DNA of 64,000 nt from Hoeflea prorocentri (lineage in GTDB: Bacteria > Pseudomonadota > Alphaproteobacteria > Rhizobiales > Rhizobiaceae). Below are positions 1 through 8,369 of the stretch, piece after piece (within the stretch, counting starts at the first letter, position 1; each line of letters begins with the position of its first letter). The notes under the pieces are model-generated. The model saw nothing but the letters and a program-made list of their open reading frames with translations, ran no database searches and was not told the DNA's origin. The stretch is from positions 806,001 through 870,000 of the forward strand of contig NZ_JAPJZI010000001.1 of NCBI RefSeq assembly GCF_027944115.1, given 5' to 3'. The translations under genes and the position numbers were made by a program.

Positions 1-587
1 CCTTTGTGGGATATTACCTGAACCAGAGGGGCGCACGCCGTATTATGGCGGGCGGCATTGCGGGCATGGGAGACATCGCCTATGCCATCCCGGGCCTGGT
101 GATATCGGTCGGTTTTATCCTGGCCTTTATCAAACCTCTGCCGCTTGTGAATGTCTCCCTTTACGGGACCTGGGGGATCATTTTTCTTGCCTATCTTTGC
201 GCCTTCTTCTCGATTGCGCTAAAGCCAGTCGGCGCGGCCTACGGGCAGCTCGACCGGTCGCTTGATGATGCGGCGCGTGTTGCCGGAGCCCGTTTCTTCC
301 TGAGGATCAAGCGTATCTTTCTGCCTTTGGTGATGCCGTCCGCTGCCTCCGGCGCCATTCTGGTATTTCTGACGGCCTACAATGAGGTCACCGTATCGGC
401 GCTCCTCTGGTCGACGGGCAATGAGACCATCGGAACGACCATTTTCAACTATGAGGATGGCGGCTACACGACGCTCGCGGCCGCCATGTCGAGCATAACC
501 GTCCTTGCAACCGTCCTTTTGATGCTGGCGCTTAACCTTTTCTCGGGCCGGATGCCGGCCGGTGTCATTCCCTGGCGCGATGAATGA
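1..587 (+). CDS. ABC transporter permease, C-terminal part (iron(III)/spermidine type)
   Basis: The reading frame is open at the left edge of the window, so only the last ~194 codons of a longer permease are present. The protein is strongly hydrophobic with several membrane spans. It contains the inner-membrane coupling loop typical of binding-protein-dependent permeases (around LDDAARVAGA, with the Glu-Ala-Ala signature read as Asp-Ala-Ala, then a Gly). Such permeases form the membrane channel of FbpB/PotB-like importers. The ATPase gene lies convergently 22 bp downstream on the other strand, an unusual arrangement for partners, though both belong to the same importer class. The substrate cannot be told from this fragment. 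Confidence 0.85.
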   Translation, partial: FVGYYLNQRGARRIMAGGIAGMGDIAYAIPGLVISVGFILAFIKPLPLVNVSLYGTWGIIFLAYLCAFFSIALKPVGAAYGQLDRSLDDAARVAGARFFLRIKRIFLPLVMPSAASGAILVFLTAYNEVTVSALLWSTGNETIGTTIFNYEDGGYTTLAAAMSSITVLATVLLMLALNLFSGRMPAGVIPWRDE

Positions 588-608
588 CCGGGTGCGCCGC
601 GTGAGGCT

Positions 609-1643
609 TCAGAGGTTGTCGGGAAGGAGCCAGGCTGAATTGACCGTCACCGGAAGCGTCTCGCCAATCTCCAACCTCTTTTGCACCGTGACGGGCAGGG
701 TATCTTCCAGGCCTTCAATGGCGACCCGCGCATCCCAGCTTCCGCCGCGATAGGCGACCGTCGTCACCCTTGCATCCCGGCCGTCGTCGCCGATCGCGAT
801 ATCGGATGGGCGGATGACAGCCCTGTGCATGTTTCGGCTGCCTCGCGCCGAAGCGCCGGTATCGACCGGCTTGCCGCCGATCATCACATGACCATCCGGA
901 TCGGTGGTCGCAGCAACAATGCCGCTTCGTCCGACAAAACGCGCCACTTTCTCGGTGGCGGGACGGTTGTAGATCTCCTCCGGTGTGCCGACCTGCAGGA
1001 ACCGGCCATCGTCCATAACGGCAATATGGCTCGCAAGCGCCATGCCTTCGCGCTGATCGTGGGTGATAAAAAGCGTCGTTGCTCCGGCCATACGATGAAA
1101 TGTTGCCAGTTCCTCCTCCATCGCATTCCTGAGATGGGGATCAAGATTGGCCAGGGGTTCATCCATCAGGATGATGCGGGACTGCCCGGCAAGGCATCGT
1201 GCGAGTGCGACACGCTGGCGCTGTCCACCCGAAAGTTCCGATGGTTTGCGGCCCTCAAGGCCTTCAAGTGAAACGGCTTTAATCTGCGCATCGGCAATGC
1301 TGGCGGCGGTCTTGGCATTGCCGCCCGAGGCGGTGACCGGGAAAGACACGTTTTGCCGGACATTCATATGCGGCCACAGTGCATAGGACTGAAAGACCAT
1401 ACCGATCTTCCTGTCTTCCGGCGAGATATGCGTCTGCGGTCCCGATACAGTTTTGCCGTCGATAAGGATTTCCCCGTCGTCGAGCGTCTCAAGACCCGCA
1501 ATAAGGCGCAAAAGCGTGCTCTTGCCGCATCCGGATGGTCCGAGGATGACAAAGAACTCACCGTCCGGAATCTCTGCTGAGACTTTGTTTACCGCGGCAT
1601 GATCCGCGAAGGTCTTCAGGGCCGATCTTATGACGACGGACAA
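609..1643 (-). CDS. ABC transporter ATP-binding protein, FbpC/PotA-like
   Basis: This 344-residue ATPase powers an importer of the iron(III), spermidine or 2-aminoethylphosphonate class at the inner membrane. Visible motifs are Walker A GPSGCGKST (residues 35-43), Q-loop near 85, signature LSGGQ (137-141), Walker B ILMDEP (158-163), and the H-loop in FITHDQ. After residue ~240 there is a TOBE-like C-terminal domain. Length is normal for the family. It ends tail-to-tail with the permease at the left edge. The substrate-binding protein gene is not in the window, so iron transport is only an inference. Confidence 0.88.
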   Translation of the reverse strand: MSVVIRSALKTFADHAAVNKVSAEIPDGEFFVILGPSGCGKSTLLRLIAGLETLDDGEILIDGKTVSGPQTHISPEDRKIGMVFQSYALWPHMNVRQNVSFPVTASGGNAKTAASIADAQIKAVSLEGLEGRKPSELSGGQRQRVALARCLAGQSRIILMDEPLANLDPHLRNAMEEELATFHRMAGATTLFITHDQREGMALASHIAVMDDGRFLQVGTPEEIYNRPATEKVARFVGRSGIVAATTDPDGHVMIGGKPVDTGASARGSRNMHRAVIRPSDIAIGDDGRDARVTTVAYRGGSWDARVAIEGLEDTLPVTVQKRLEIGETLPVTVNSAWLLPDNL

Positions 1644-1818
1644 TTGTTTTCCGCTCCCATGTTCTATCCTGCAAAAGGTTGCTACCGGACAATTCCATCC
1701 GAATACAACAATCGATCTTCATGATTGTGACAGTATGTTCTGGTCGCAGGTCAATCACATGGCAAGACCGTCATTTGGCTGCTATAAGCGAGCTGACGGG
1801 CTTTTCAGGAGGTGTACG

Positions 1819-2157
1819 GTGGAAATCAGGCAGATCAACGATGAGTATTCGGTTGCAGGTCAGATAACAGTCGAAGACCTTGAGACAATTGCGGCCATGG
1901 GTTTCAAGTCGATCGTTTGTCACCGGCCCGACAACGAAACGGAAGGTCAGCCTTCCTATGGGGAACTGGCCGCCGCCGCGGCGGCGCGCGGCATTGAAAT
2001 GCGCCACATTCCAGTCGGACGCGAAGGGATCAGTTTTGAACTGGTTCAGGCCTTTGTCGATGCGCTCGATGAAATGGATCGCCCGATGCTGGGCTATTGC
2101 CGCTCGGGCGCGCGTTCGACGGCGATTTATCAACAGACCCTGCACATCAGGGCTTAA
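1819..2157 (+). CDS. DUF442 / TIGR01244 family sulfurtransferase-phosphatase-like protein
   Basis: A 112-residue protein of the family formed by the N-terminal domain of Blh-like proteins (beta-lactamase-hydrolase-like), which has a dual-specificity-phosphatase/rhodanese-like fold. The loop YCRSGARS places the catalytic Cys at residue 94. The GTG start at 1819 is chosen because a perfect AGGAGG lies at 1807-1812 with 6 nt spacing. An upstream in-frame ATG at 1630 would add 63 residues with no family resemblance and overlap the divergent ATPase gene. The stop shares the palindromic TTAA at 2154-2157 with the converging CoA-transferase gene. The biochemical substrate is unknown. Confidence 0.82.
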   Translation: MEIRQINDEYSVAGQITVEDLETIAAMGFKSIVCHRPDNETEGQPSYGELAAAAAARGIEMRHIPVGREGISFELVQAFVDALDEMDRPMLGYCRSGARSTAIYQQTLHIRA

Positions 2158-3332
2158 CGCCCTTCAAGCTTCCTCAGTTCTGCGCGGACTTCGTCATTGT
2201 GTTCGCCGAGACGCGGGGAGGGGCGTGCATTGCCGGGCGGCGTTTCAGACATCTTGATCGGAGAGGCAACGCCGGGGATTTTTGTACCACGTCCGTCATC
2301 AAGCTCGACACGCATGTTGCGGGCCTTGATTTGCGGGTCGTCAAACATCTCGCCAATGGAATTGATCGGGCCGGCGGGCACGGCATTGTCCTTACACTGG
2401 TCCAGCAGGCTCGAACGTTCGAATTTCTGTGTCGCTCCGCAGAGGCGTTCGCGTAGATGCGATCGGTTCGCCACCCTGTCCCGGTTGGTGGCAAATCTTG
2501 GATCGGCCGCGATGTCGTCGGCACCGAGGATCTTGCACAGGCGCTGAAACTGGCCGTCATTGCCGATCGCAAGGATCAGATAGCCATCGCTTGTCGGGAC
2601 GACCTCATAGGGCGAGATATTGGGGTGGAAGTTGCCGAGCCGCGTCGGGCTTTGTCCGGTCGCCAGAAAATTCATGTTCTGATTGGACAGGATCGCCGCC
2701 TGGCTATCAAGCAGCGCCATGTCGATATGCTGGCCCTTGCCGGTTCTCATGGCGTGGATGAGGGCGGCCTGGATCGCCGATACGGCGTAAAGGCCGGTCA
2801 CGATGTCGGCAATCGCCACGCCGGCTTTCATTGGCTGGCCGTCGGGTTCGCCGGTGATGGACATGAAGCCGGACATGCCCTGAATAATGAAGTCGTAACC
2901 GGCATGGGAAGCATAGGGTCCGCTGTGTCCGAAGCCGGTGATGGAGCAATAGACGAGCTTTGGATTGATGGCGCACGCGCTCTCATAGTCCAGGCCGTAT
3001 TTCTCAAGACCCCCGGTCTTGAAGTTCTCGATCAGAATGTCGGCTTGGGCAACGAGCTGGCGTACGAATTCCTGATCTTCCGGGTCGCGCAGATCTGCCG
3101 TGACCGACCGCTTGCCGCGGTTCGTCGAGTGGAAATAGGCTGCGCCAAGGTTTTCTCCGTCCGCTCCGGTCAGGAAGGGCGGCCCCCAGTGTCTTGTGTC
3201 GTCGCCGCCCTTCGGGTTTTCCACCTTGACCACATCCGCACCCAGATCGGCGAGAATCTGCCCCGCCCAGGGCCCGGCCAGAACCCTGGCCAGTTCAACA
3301 ACTCGGATGCCCTCAAGCGACGCATTAGACAT
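2154..3332 (-). CDS. CaiB/BaiF family (type III) CoA-transferase
   Basis: A 392-residue member of the family III CoA-transferases, which move CoA between carboxylic acids through an aspartyl-CoA thioester. The N-terminal signature (VVELARVLAGPWAGQ, then ADLGADVVKVENP) and the segment GKGQHIDMALLDSQ carrying the candidate catalytic Asp are clear. Length matches the family. Its first 8 nt overlap the end of the upstream terC-like gene (3325-3332), so the two are probably cotranscribed. Substrate specificity (formate, carnitine, succinate or other) cannot be read from the sequence. Confidence 0.9.
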   Translation of the reverse strand: MSNASLEGIRVVELARVLAGPWAGQILADLGADVVKVENPKGGDDTRHWGPPFLTGADGENLGAAYFHSTNRGKRSVTADLRDPEDQEFVRQLVAQADILIENFKTGGLEKYGLDYESACAINPKLVYCSITGFGHSGPYASHAGYDFIIQGMSGFMSITGEPDGQPMKAGVAIADIVTGLYAVSAIQAALIHAMRTGKGQHIDMALLDSQAAILSNQNMNFLATGQSPTRLGNFHPNISPYEVVPTSDGYLILAIGNDGQFQRLCKILGADDIAADPRFATNRDRVANRSHLRERLCGATQKFERSSLLDQCKDNAVPAGPINSIGEMFDDPQIKARNMRVELDDGRGTKIPGVASPIKMSETPPGNARPSPRLGEHNDEVRAELRKLEGR

Positions 3333-4134
3333 TATGGGCTCTTGCCTCCCGGCGTTTTGCGGCTGCTTCCAGAAGAATCCGTTTCTGATAGCGGCTCTGT
3401 ACGATTTCCACGGCGACCAGGGTCACCAGGACGAAGTAGAAGGTGGATTTTGCCATTGGCTCAATGGCATGACCGAAGAAGGCCAGATGACCTATATGGC
3501 CTCCATCCGACATCAGCATGACGCCAACCAGCAACAGGACAAAAAGTCCCAGTACCTCATACATCCGGTTTTTCTGCAGAAAGCTCGCAACTTTATCCGC
3601 CATCAGCACCATCAGGGCGCCGGAGACGACAATGGCGGCGGTCATGACGATGAAGTTTTCTGTCAATGCAACCGCTGAAAGCACTGTATCGAATGAGAAA
3701 ACCAGGTTCATCGCGACGATCCATATCAGTGCGGTTCTCACCGATCGCCTTGGCGCGGCATCTTTTTGATGTTCGAGGTCGTCCACCCCGATCATGTGGT
3801 AGATTTCCTTCATGGCCGTGTAGATGAGGAAGATGCCGCCAGCCAGCACAATCAGTGAATGGCCGCTCACTGCTCCCGAAAACCACGGATGATTGACCGT
3901 GAAGAGCGGAGCTTGAAGCATCGCGATGAGTTGCAGGACAGCGAACAAGAGGACGATGCGCAACACGATGGCGAGGGTGATGCCCACACGCCGCACCCAT
4001 GATTGTTGCGCCGGGTCGACCTGTTTCGCCTCGATCGAAATGTAGAGAAGATTGTCAAATCCAAGCACGGTTTCGAGTGCGGTCAGCACCAGAAATGTGG
4101 TCAGATTGTCGAGTGTGAAGAGAGTTTCCAGCAT
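3325..4134 (-). CDS. TerC family integral membrane protein
   Basis: A 269-residue polytopic membrane protein of the TerC family, with the typical opening ALETVLGFDNLLYISI and a second acidic segment SFDTVLSAVALTENF within membrane spans. These paired Asp-containing helices are the hallmark of the family, linked in other bacteria to metal (manganese) export at the membrane and to tellurite resistance. About seven hydrophobic segments are visible. The downstream CoA-transferase gene overlaps it by 8 nt. No other tellurite genes are present, so a metal-homeostasis role is only an inference from the family. Confidence 0.88.
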   Translation of the reverse strand: MLETLFTLDNLTTFLVLTALETVLGFDNLLYISIEAKQVDPAQQSWVRRVGITLAIVLRIVLLFAVLQLIAMLQAPLFTVNHPWFSGAVSGHSLIVLAGGIFLIYTAMKEIYHMIGVDDLEHQKDAAPRRSVRTALIWIVAMNLVFSFDTVLSAVALTENFIVMTAAIVVSGALMVLMADKVASFLQKNRMYEVLGLFVLLLVGVMLMSDGGHIGHLAFFGHAIEPMAKSTFYFVLVTLVAVEIVQSRYQKRILLEAAAKRREARAHNV

Positions 4135-4242
4135 GGGCCATCCCCGTTTTGCCTTTATGCTTTGGCCCGTGGTAGCAAACCGTCATCGCCAACGCTATGA
4201 CAATTTGCCGCAGCGCAAGCTATGTCCGGGAAAAGGCTCTTT

Positions 4243-5214
4243 TCAGCTTGTCGCCTTGGCGCTGCGTTGCAATGCCGACAGCGCCCAGGCGGCGAAATCC
4301 TCCATGGCTCCGCGGGCGCCGGGCGGGGCCGATTCGTTCAGCGTCTCGTGTCGCAGGCCTTCATAGATGCGTCCCGTCACGTCCTTCTTCCCATGGCTGC
4401 ACAGTTTCCTGGCGAACCACGTTACCGCTCCCCCCTTTGCAGTGGCCGGGTCCTGGCCGCCTCCCACCAGATGGACCGGCATTGTGTTCGGCAGGGCGGC
4501 CAGAGCACGCGGATTGCTGCCGCGAAACGCCATGGCAAAAATGTCCTGCCAAAGGCTGACCGTCGCATCCCATCCGCAAAGCGGGTCTTCGATATAGGCC
4601 GAGACAGCTGCCGGATCGTGCGAGAGCCAGTCGAATGGCGTTTCAGCTTTCCTGATCGCCTTGCCCCAGGCCTGGAATGTCAGCCTGGGCAGCATGCCGC
4701 TTGGAACGTCGGATCCTTTCAGCATCCTTTCGGCAGCAAGAAGGGCCTGGGCAATGCGGCCTTCAAAGCCCATCTTGAAGTTGGAATTCCAGACAGCGAG
4801 CGCTGCCTGCCTGTCAGGATGGGAGAGCGCGAAGTTCATGGCGATGAGGCCGCCCATGGAGTGTCCGAAGGTGATCAGCGGCGCATCCGCATACTGTTTT
4901 TGCGCGTGCAGATTAACGGCAAGCGTATCGGCGACGGTTTTCTCCCAACCGCGTCCCGCCGCTGCTGTGGCAAAGCGGCCCAGCGGCGCATCGTCTGCCC
5001 TTGTGTGTCCGTGTCCGCGGTGATCGTGTGCAAAAACGGCAAAGCCGATCTGTGACAGGTACTGCGCAAAGGGCAGGTAGCGTGCCGCATGCTCGGCCAG
5101 GCCGTGGTTGATCTGCACGACGGCGCGCAGTCTGTCCTTCGGGTGCATGTGAAAGAGGTTTAGGTTTGCCCCGGTCGGTGATGCAAGGGTGGTCTGTTCG
5201 TCAAAACCGCTCAT
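4243..5214 (-). CDS. Alpha/beta hydrolase, lysophospholipase/monoacylglycerol lipase type
   Basis: A 323-residue serine hydrolase of the Hydrolase_4 (PldB/monoacylglycerol lipase) group. The nucleophile elbow GHSMGG, the oxyanion region INHGLAEHAARY and the Asp/His region near the C-terminus (VGGGQDPAT, then EGLRHETLNE) complete the expected triad. There is no signal peptide, so it should be cytoplasmic. I prefer ATG at 5214 (MSGFDEQ); an in-frame GTG at 5229 would add five residues, and neither has a strong ribosome site. It follows the DUF6969-like gene on the same strand with a 42-bp gap and may share its transcript. Confidence 0.87.
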   Translation of the reverse strand: MSGFDEQTTLASPTGANLNLFHMHPKDRLRAVVQINHGLAEHAARYLPFAQYLSQIGFAVFAHDHRGHGHTRADDAPLGRFATAAAGRGWEKTVADTLAVNLHAQKQYADAPLITFGHSMGGLIAMNFALSHPDRQAALAVWNSNFKMGFEGRIAQALLAAERMLKGSDVPSGMLPRLTFQAWGKAIRKAETPFDWLSHDPAAVSAYIEDPLCGWDATVSLWQDIFAMAFRGSNPRALAALPNTMPVHLVGGGQDPATAKGGAVTWFARKLCSHGKKDVTGRIYEGLRHETLNESAPPGARGAMEDFAAWALSALQRSAKATS

Positions 5215-5256
5215 GACGCGAGCTTGCACGCGCCGGAGAAAAAGCGCAATGCCACG

Positions 5257-5994
5257 TCAGGCGTCGAGAGCTTCCTCTATCGCGGCAATCTGACCGCCGA
5301 GATCAAAAGGGAAAGAGGACAGGACTTCGATATCCTCGTCTTCGGAGAACCCTTCCGGGTCCTTTTCGCGAAGCCGGGCAATTTCGATGTCGCGCTCGCG
5401 CAGGCTCCATTCGATCTGGGGCCGGAAAAGTTTCAGCGCCGCGACCAGCCATCTGCTGGTCAGCGCATATTCCTCATTGTCGAGATCGAAGAAATCCAGA
5501 AGCCTGATGACTTCTTCGGCCGGATATTGCCATTCCATCGCAACCCAGCGGTTGACGGTGAAAATGCGCATCGGCGTACCGGACTGGTCGAAGGAGATGG
5601 CCACCAGATGGCAGAGCCCGCCAAGCTCGAAATCGGGCTCGGGCGGCAAGGCGATGGGCTCTATACCGTCCTGTACATGTTCGGTGTAGACAAACAGGTG
5701 GAAGTGGCCGTGCTCGGCCCAAGGGCGTGCCTCCGGATCCTCCGAATGGGCGTGATAAAACCACAGGGCGCCCTTTTCCCGGTCATGCACATCGCCGGGT
5801 GGATAGTGCTGCCACTGGGTGAATGCATCCGGCGCCGTTGAGCTCAGCACGTCGATCAGGATATGTTTTTCCTCTTGCGCCGCCTGCTCGAGCACGCCGA
5901 TCATGTCATCCGCCGCCTTCTGCATGGCCTCAAGGTCGGACCGGGGCAGGCTTTTGAAGTCAATTTTCGGATCGTCGCGTACCGGGCTGTTCAT
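5257..5994 (-). CDS. Conserved protein of unknown function (probably DUF6969 family)
   Basis: A 245-residue soluble acidic protein without signal peptide or membrane spans. I recognise it as resembling the DUF6969 group but cannot give a function. Visible features are a Trp/His-rich central part (WQHYPPGDVHDREKGALWFYH, then HGHFHLF), which could bind metal, and a mixed acidic C-terminal tail. I prefer ATG 5994; a TTG at 6006 is possible. It lies directly behind the Cys-Gly-Ala repeat peptide gene (gap 119 bp containing a strong stem-loop) on the same strand, and this pairing is the main hint to its role. Confidence 0.7.
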   Translation of the reverse strand: MNSPVRDDPKIDFKSLPRSDLEAMQKAADDMIGVLEQAAQEEKHILIDVLSSTAPDAFTQWQHYPPGDVHDREKGALWFYHAHSEDPEARPWAEHGHFHLFVYTEHVQDGIEPIALPPEPDFELGGLCHLVAISFDQSGTPMRIFTVNRWVAMEWQYPAEEVIRLLDFFDLDNEEYALTSRWLVAALKLFRPQIEWSLRERDIEIARLREKDPEGFSEDEDIEVLSSFPFDLGGQIAAIEEALDA

Positions 5995-6070
5995 TACGTC
6001 GGCCAAGGGAAATCATCTTTCGAAAAGTCTTATCAGGAAATATGCCAGGGGAACACAAGGTTCCGGCAGA

Positions 6071-6104
6071 CGTTTGCCGGGAACCTGACGGCTCCCGGCA
6101 AACG
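6071..6104 (-). terminator. 12-bp perfect stem-loop after the Cys-rich peptide gene
   Basis: Perfect inverted repeat with arms 6071-6082 and 6093-6104 (core GTTTGCCGGGA / TCCCGGCAAAC) and a 10-nt loop, starting 10 nt past the stop of the peptide gene. On the minus strand no T-run follows the stem, so it may be an imperfect terminator, an RNA-stabilising 3' end, or a differential-expression element between the peptide and the following gene. Confidence 0.65.
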
Positions 6105-6113
6105 GGAAACGCG

Positions 6114-6347
6114 TCAGTTGGTCTTTTTTGCTCCGCAGGCGCCACATGCGCCGCAGGCACCACATGCGCCGCAAGCCTTTTTCTTGGCGCCACAGGCACC
6201 ACAGGCACCGCAAGCAGCACAGGCGCTGACCTTGGTCGATCCGCAAGCACCGCAGCCTGCAACGGCCGGCGTAGTCGCAGCAACCGCAGCAGCCAGGCCG
6301 CCACTGACGACCATCATTGCGAGAGCTTTTTTGGATTTGCTGTTCAT
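6114..6347 (-). CDS. Small secreted Cys-Gly-Ala repeat protein
   Basis: A 77-residue protein. Residues 1-30 form a convincing Sec signal peptide (basic MNSKSKK, a hydrophobic core, then AVA). The rest is almost only Cys, Gly, Ala and Lys: runs of the tripeptide CGA, two of them ending in a short lysine stretch (GAKKKA, GAKKTN), with 11 cysteines in about 45 residues. The ribosome site AGAGGAG is 7 nt before the ATG, so translation is credible. Cys-rich low-complexity secreted peptides in other bacteria include metal-binding or post-translationally modified (RiPP-like) precursors; no MNIO/DUF692 enzyme, the usual partner in bufferin-type systems, is in this window. Function is unknown: periplasmic metal or redox buffering is my inference. 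Confidence 0.8.
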   Translation of the reverse strand: MNSKSKKALAMMVVSGGLAAAVAATTPAVAGCGACGSTKVSACAACGACGACGAKKKACGACGACGACGACGAKKTN

Positions 6348-6368
6348 AGAATTCTCCTCTGGAATTTC

Positions 6369-6385
6369 GCCGAAACTGTTTCGGC
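6369..6385. promoter_or_regulatory. 17-bp perfect palindrome before the Cys-rich peptide gene
   Basis: GCCGAAAC-T-GTTTCGGC: two perfect 8-bp arms around one base, centred 30 bp upstream of the peptide's ATG and ending about 10 nt from its ribosome site. The position suits a repressor operator over or just after the promoter, or an RNA hairpin in the leader. The cognate regulator is not identified. Confidence 0.6.
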
Positions 6386-6690
6386 CCGCCCCAACCTAGC
6401 CGAAGGAATTGTAAACTGGTGTCACGATGAGATTGCGGAAAATCACGCTTTTGCGAGGCCGGCGTGAGGGGTGGGCAGATTGGGGACAAATAGTCACCAA
6501 GTCTTACGGTTCGGCATTTTGCGTGACTGATTGTGGTGGATTGGCGGGTATGCTCAGCACGGCGCCGTCCCGGGCCGAGCCTGCCGCTTGCTCCCTATAG
6601 GTCGCATATTTGCGTTGCCCTTGGGGCACGGTTTGCATAAAAGCGGGGCAATCCCGATTTCATCCGTATTTATGAGGAAGTTTGCGCGCG
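6386..6690. other. Divergent intergenic region between the Cys-rich peptide gene and ettA
   Basis: About 305 bp without a credible gene. It must carry the promoters of the peptide gene (leftward) and ettA (rightward). GAGGAAG at 6674-6680 is the likely ettA ribosome site. I see no further repeats, terminators or RNA genes. Confidence 0.5.
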
Positions 6691-8340
6691 ATGGCACGCC
6701 AGTTCATTTATCACATGGCCGGCCTGAATAAGGCCTATGGCTCCAAGAAAGTCCTGGAGAATATTCACCTGTCCTTCTACCCCGATGCCAAGATCGGGAT
6801 TCTCGGACCGAACGGTGCCGGCAAATCCACGGTTCTGCGCATCATGGCAGGCCTTGATACCGAGTTCAGCGGTGAAGCCTGGGTGGCTGAAGGTGCAACT
6901 GTCGGCTATCTGCCGCAGGAGCCTGAGCTCGATGAGACAAAAACCGTGGCGGAAAACGTCATGGAAGGCGTGGCGGAGCAAAAGGCCATTGTCGACCGCT
7001 ACAACGAGCTGATGATGAACTATTCCGACGAGACTGCGGAAGAGGGCGCCAAGCTTCAGGACATTATCGATGCGCAGAACCTTTGGGATCTCGACAGCCA
7101 GGTCGAGATGGCCATGGATGCGTTGCGCTGTCCGCCCGGCGACAGCCCGGTCGCCAACCTGTCGGGTGGTGAAAAACGCCGTGTGGCTCTGTGCCAGCTG
7201 CTGCTTTCCCAACCGGATCTGCTGCTGCTTGACGAGCCGACCAACCACCTTGATGCCGAGACGATCGCATGGCTGGAAAAACACCTGCGGGAATATCCGG
7301 GCGCCGTCCTGATGATCACGCACGATCGCTACTTCCTCGACAATGTGACAGGCTGGATCCTGGAGCTCGACCGGGGCAGGGGCATTCCGTACGAGGGCAA
7401 CTATTCGGCCTATCTTGAAAAGAAGGCCAAACGCATGGCCCAGGAGGGCCGCGAAGAGGCCAACAGGCAAAAGGCGATGTCACGCGAGCAGGCCTGGATC
7501 GCGTCCAGTCCGAAAGCGCGCCAGGCAAAATCCAAGGCGCGTATCAGGGCCTATGACGAACTGGTCCAGTCGGCTGGAGACCGGAGGCCGGGCGATGCGC
7601 AGATTCTTATCCCCGTCGGTGAGCGCCTCGGGCAGGTGGTCATCGAGGCCGAGCACCTTTCGAAAGGTTATGGCGACAAACTGCTGATCGATGATCTGGA
7701 ATTCAAGCTGCCGCCCGGCGGCATAGTCGGCGTTATCGGACCGAACGGCGCCGGCAAGACGACCTTGTTCCGGATGATCACCGGCCAGGAGACACCGGAT
7801 AACGGATCAATCACTGTCGGAGATACCGTTGATTTGAGCTATGTCGATCAAAGCCGGGATGCGCTCGACCCGGACAAGACGGTCTGGGAGGAAATCTCGG
7901 GCGGCAATGACATCATCAAGCTTGGACCGCATGAGGTGAATTCGCGAGCCTATTGCTCGAACTTCAATTTCCGCGGCGGCGATCAGCAGCAAAAGGTCGG
8001 TACGCTCTCGGGCGGTCAGCGCAACCGTGTGCATCTCGCCAAGATGCTGAAATCGGGCGGTAACGTGGTTCTGCTCGACGAACCGACGAACGATCTCGAC
8101 ACAGAAACGCTCGCGGCGCTTGAAGATGCGCTTGAGAGTTTTGCCGGCTGTGCCGTTATCATAAGCCACGACCGCATGTTCCTCGATCGGTTGGCGACGC
8201 ATATACTGGCGTTTGAGGGCGACAGCCACGTGGAATGGTTCGAAGGCAATTTCGAGGACTATGAGCAAGACAAGATCCGCCGGCTGGGTCCTGAAAGCGT
8301 CAATCCGAAGCGGGTCACCTACAAGCGGCTGACGCGCTGA
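6691..8340 (+). CDS. ettA: ABC-F translational regulator EttA
   Basis: A 549-residue ABC-F protein: two ATP-binding domains and no membrane part. Walker [10 protein letters not shown] appears at residues 39-47 and again in the second half (GPNGAGKTT); signatures are NLSGGEKRR and TLSGGQRNR, with the linker (residues ~245-325) rich in charged residues as in the P-site tRNA interaction motif. EttA binds the ribosomal E site and gates entry into elongation according to the ATP/ADP ratio. The start at ATG 6691 matches the family N-terminus ([12 protein letters not shown]); a TTG at 6682 would add only three residues. Length equals that of E. coli EttA. An SDR gene follows after 29 bp. Confidence 0.95.
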   Translation: MARQFIYHMAGLNKAYGSKKVLENIHLSFYPDAKIGILGPNGAGKSTVLRIMAGLDTEFSGEAWVAEGATVGYLPQEPELDETKTVAENVMEGVAEQKAIVDRYNELMMNYSDETAEEGAKLQDIIDAQNLWDLDSQVEMAMDALRCPPGDSPVANLSGGEKRRVALCQLLLSQPDLLLLDEPTNHLDAETIAWLEKHLREYPGAVLMITHDRYFLDNVTGWILELDRGRGIPYEGNYSAYLEKKAKRMAQEGREEANRQKAMSREQAWIASSPKARQAKSKARIRAYDELVQSAGDRRPGDAQILIPVGERLGQVVIEAEHLSKGYGDKLLIDDLEFKLPPGGIVGVIGPNGAGKTTLFRMITGQETPDNGSITVGDTVDLSYVDQSRDALDPDKTVWEEISGGNDIIKLGPHEVNSRAYCSNFNFRGGDQQQKVGTLSGGQRNRVHLAKMLKSGGNVVLLDEPTNDLDTETLAALEDALESFAGCAVIISHDRMFLDRLATHILAFEGDSHVEWFEGNFEDYEQDKIRRLGPESVNPKRVTYKRLTR

Positions 8341-8369
8341 GGCCGTACTAGCCCCGGAGGGCAAGGAAG

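Noticed and set aside
6114-6347. The Cys-rich peptide as a low-complexity artefact of a DNA repeat
   Set aside because: It keeps a real signal peptide, a ribosome site and lysine-punctuated repeats in frame, so I kept it as a gene.
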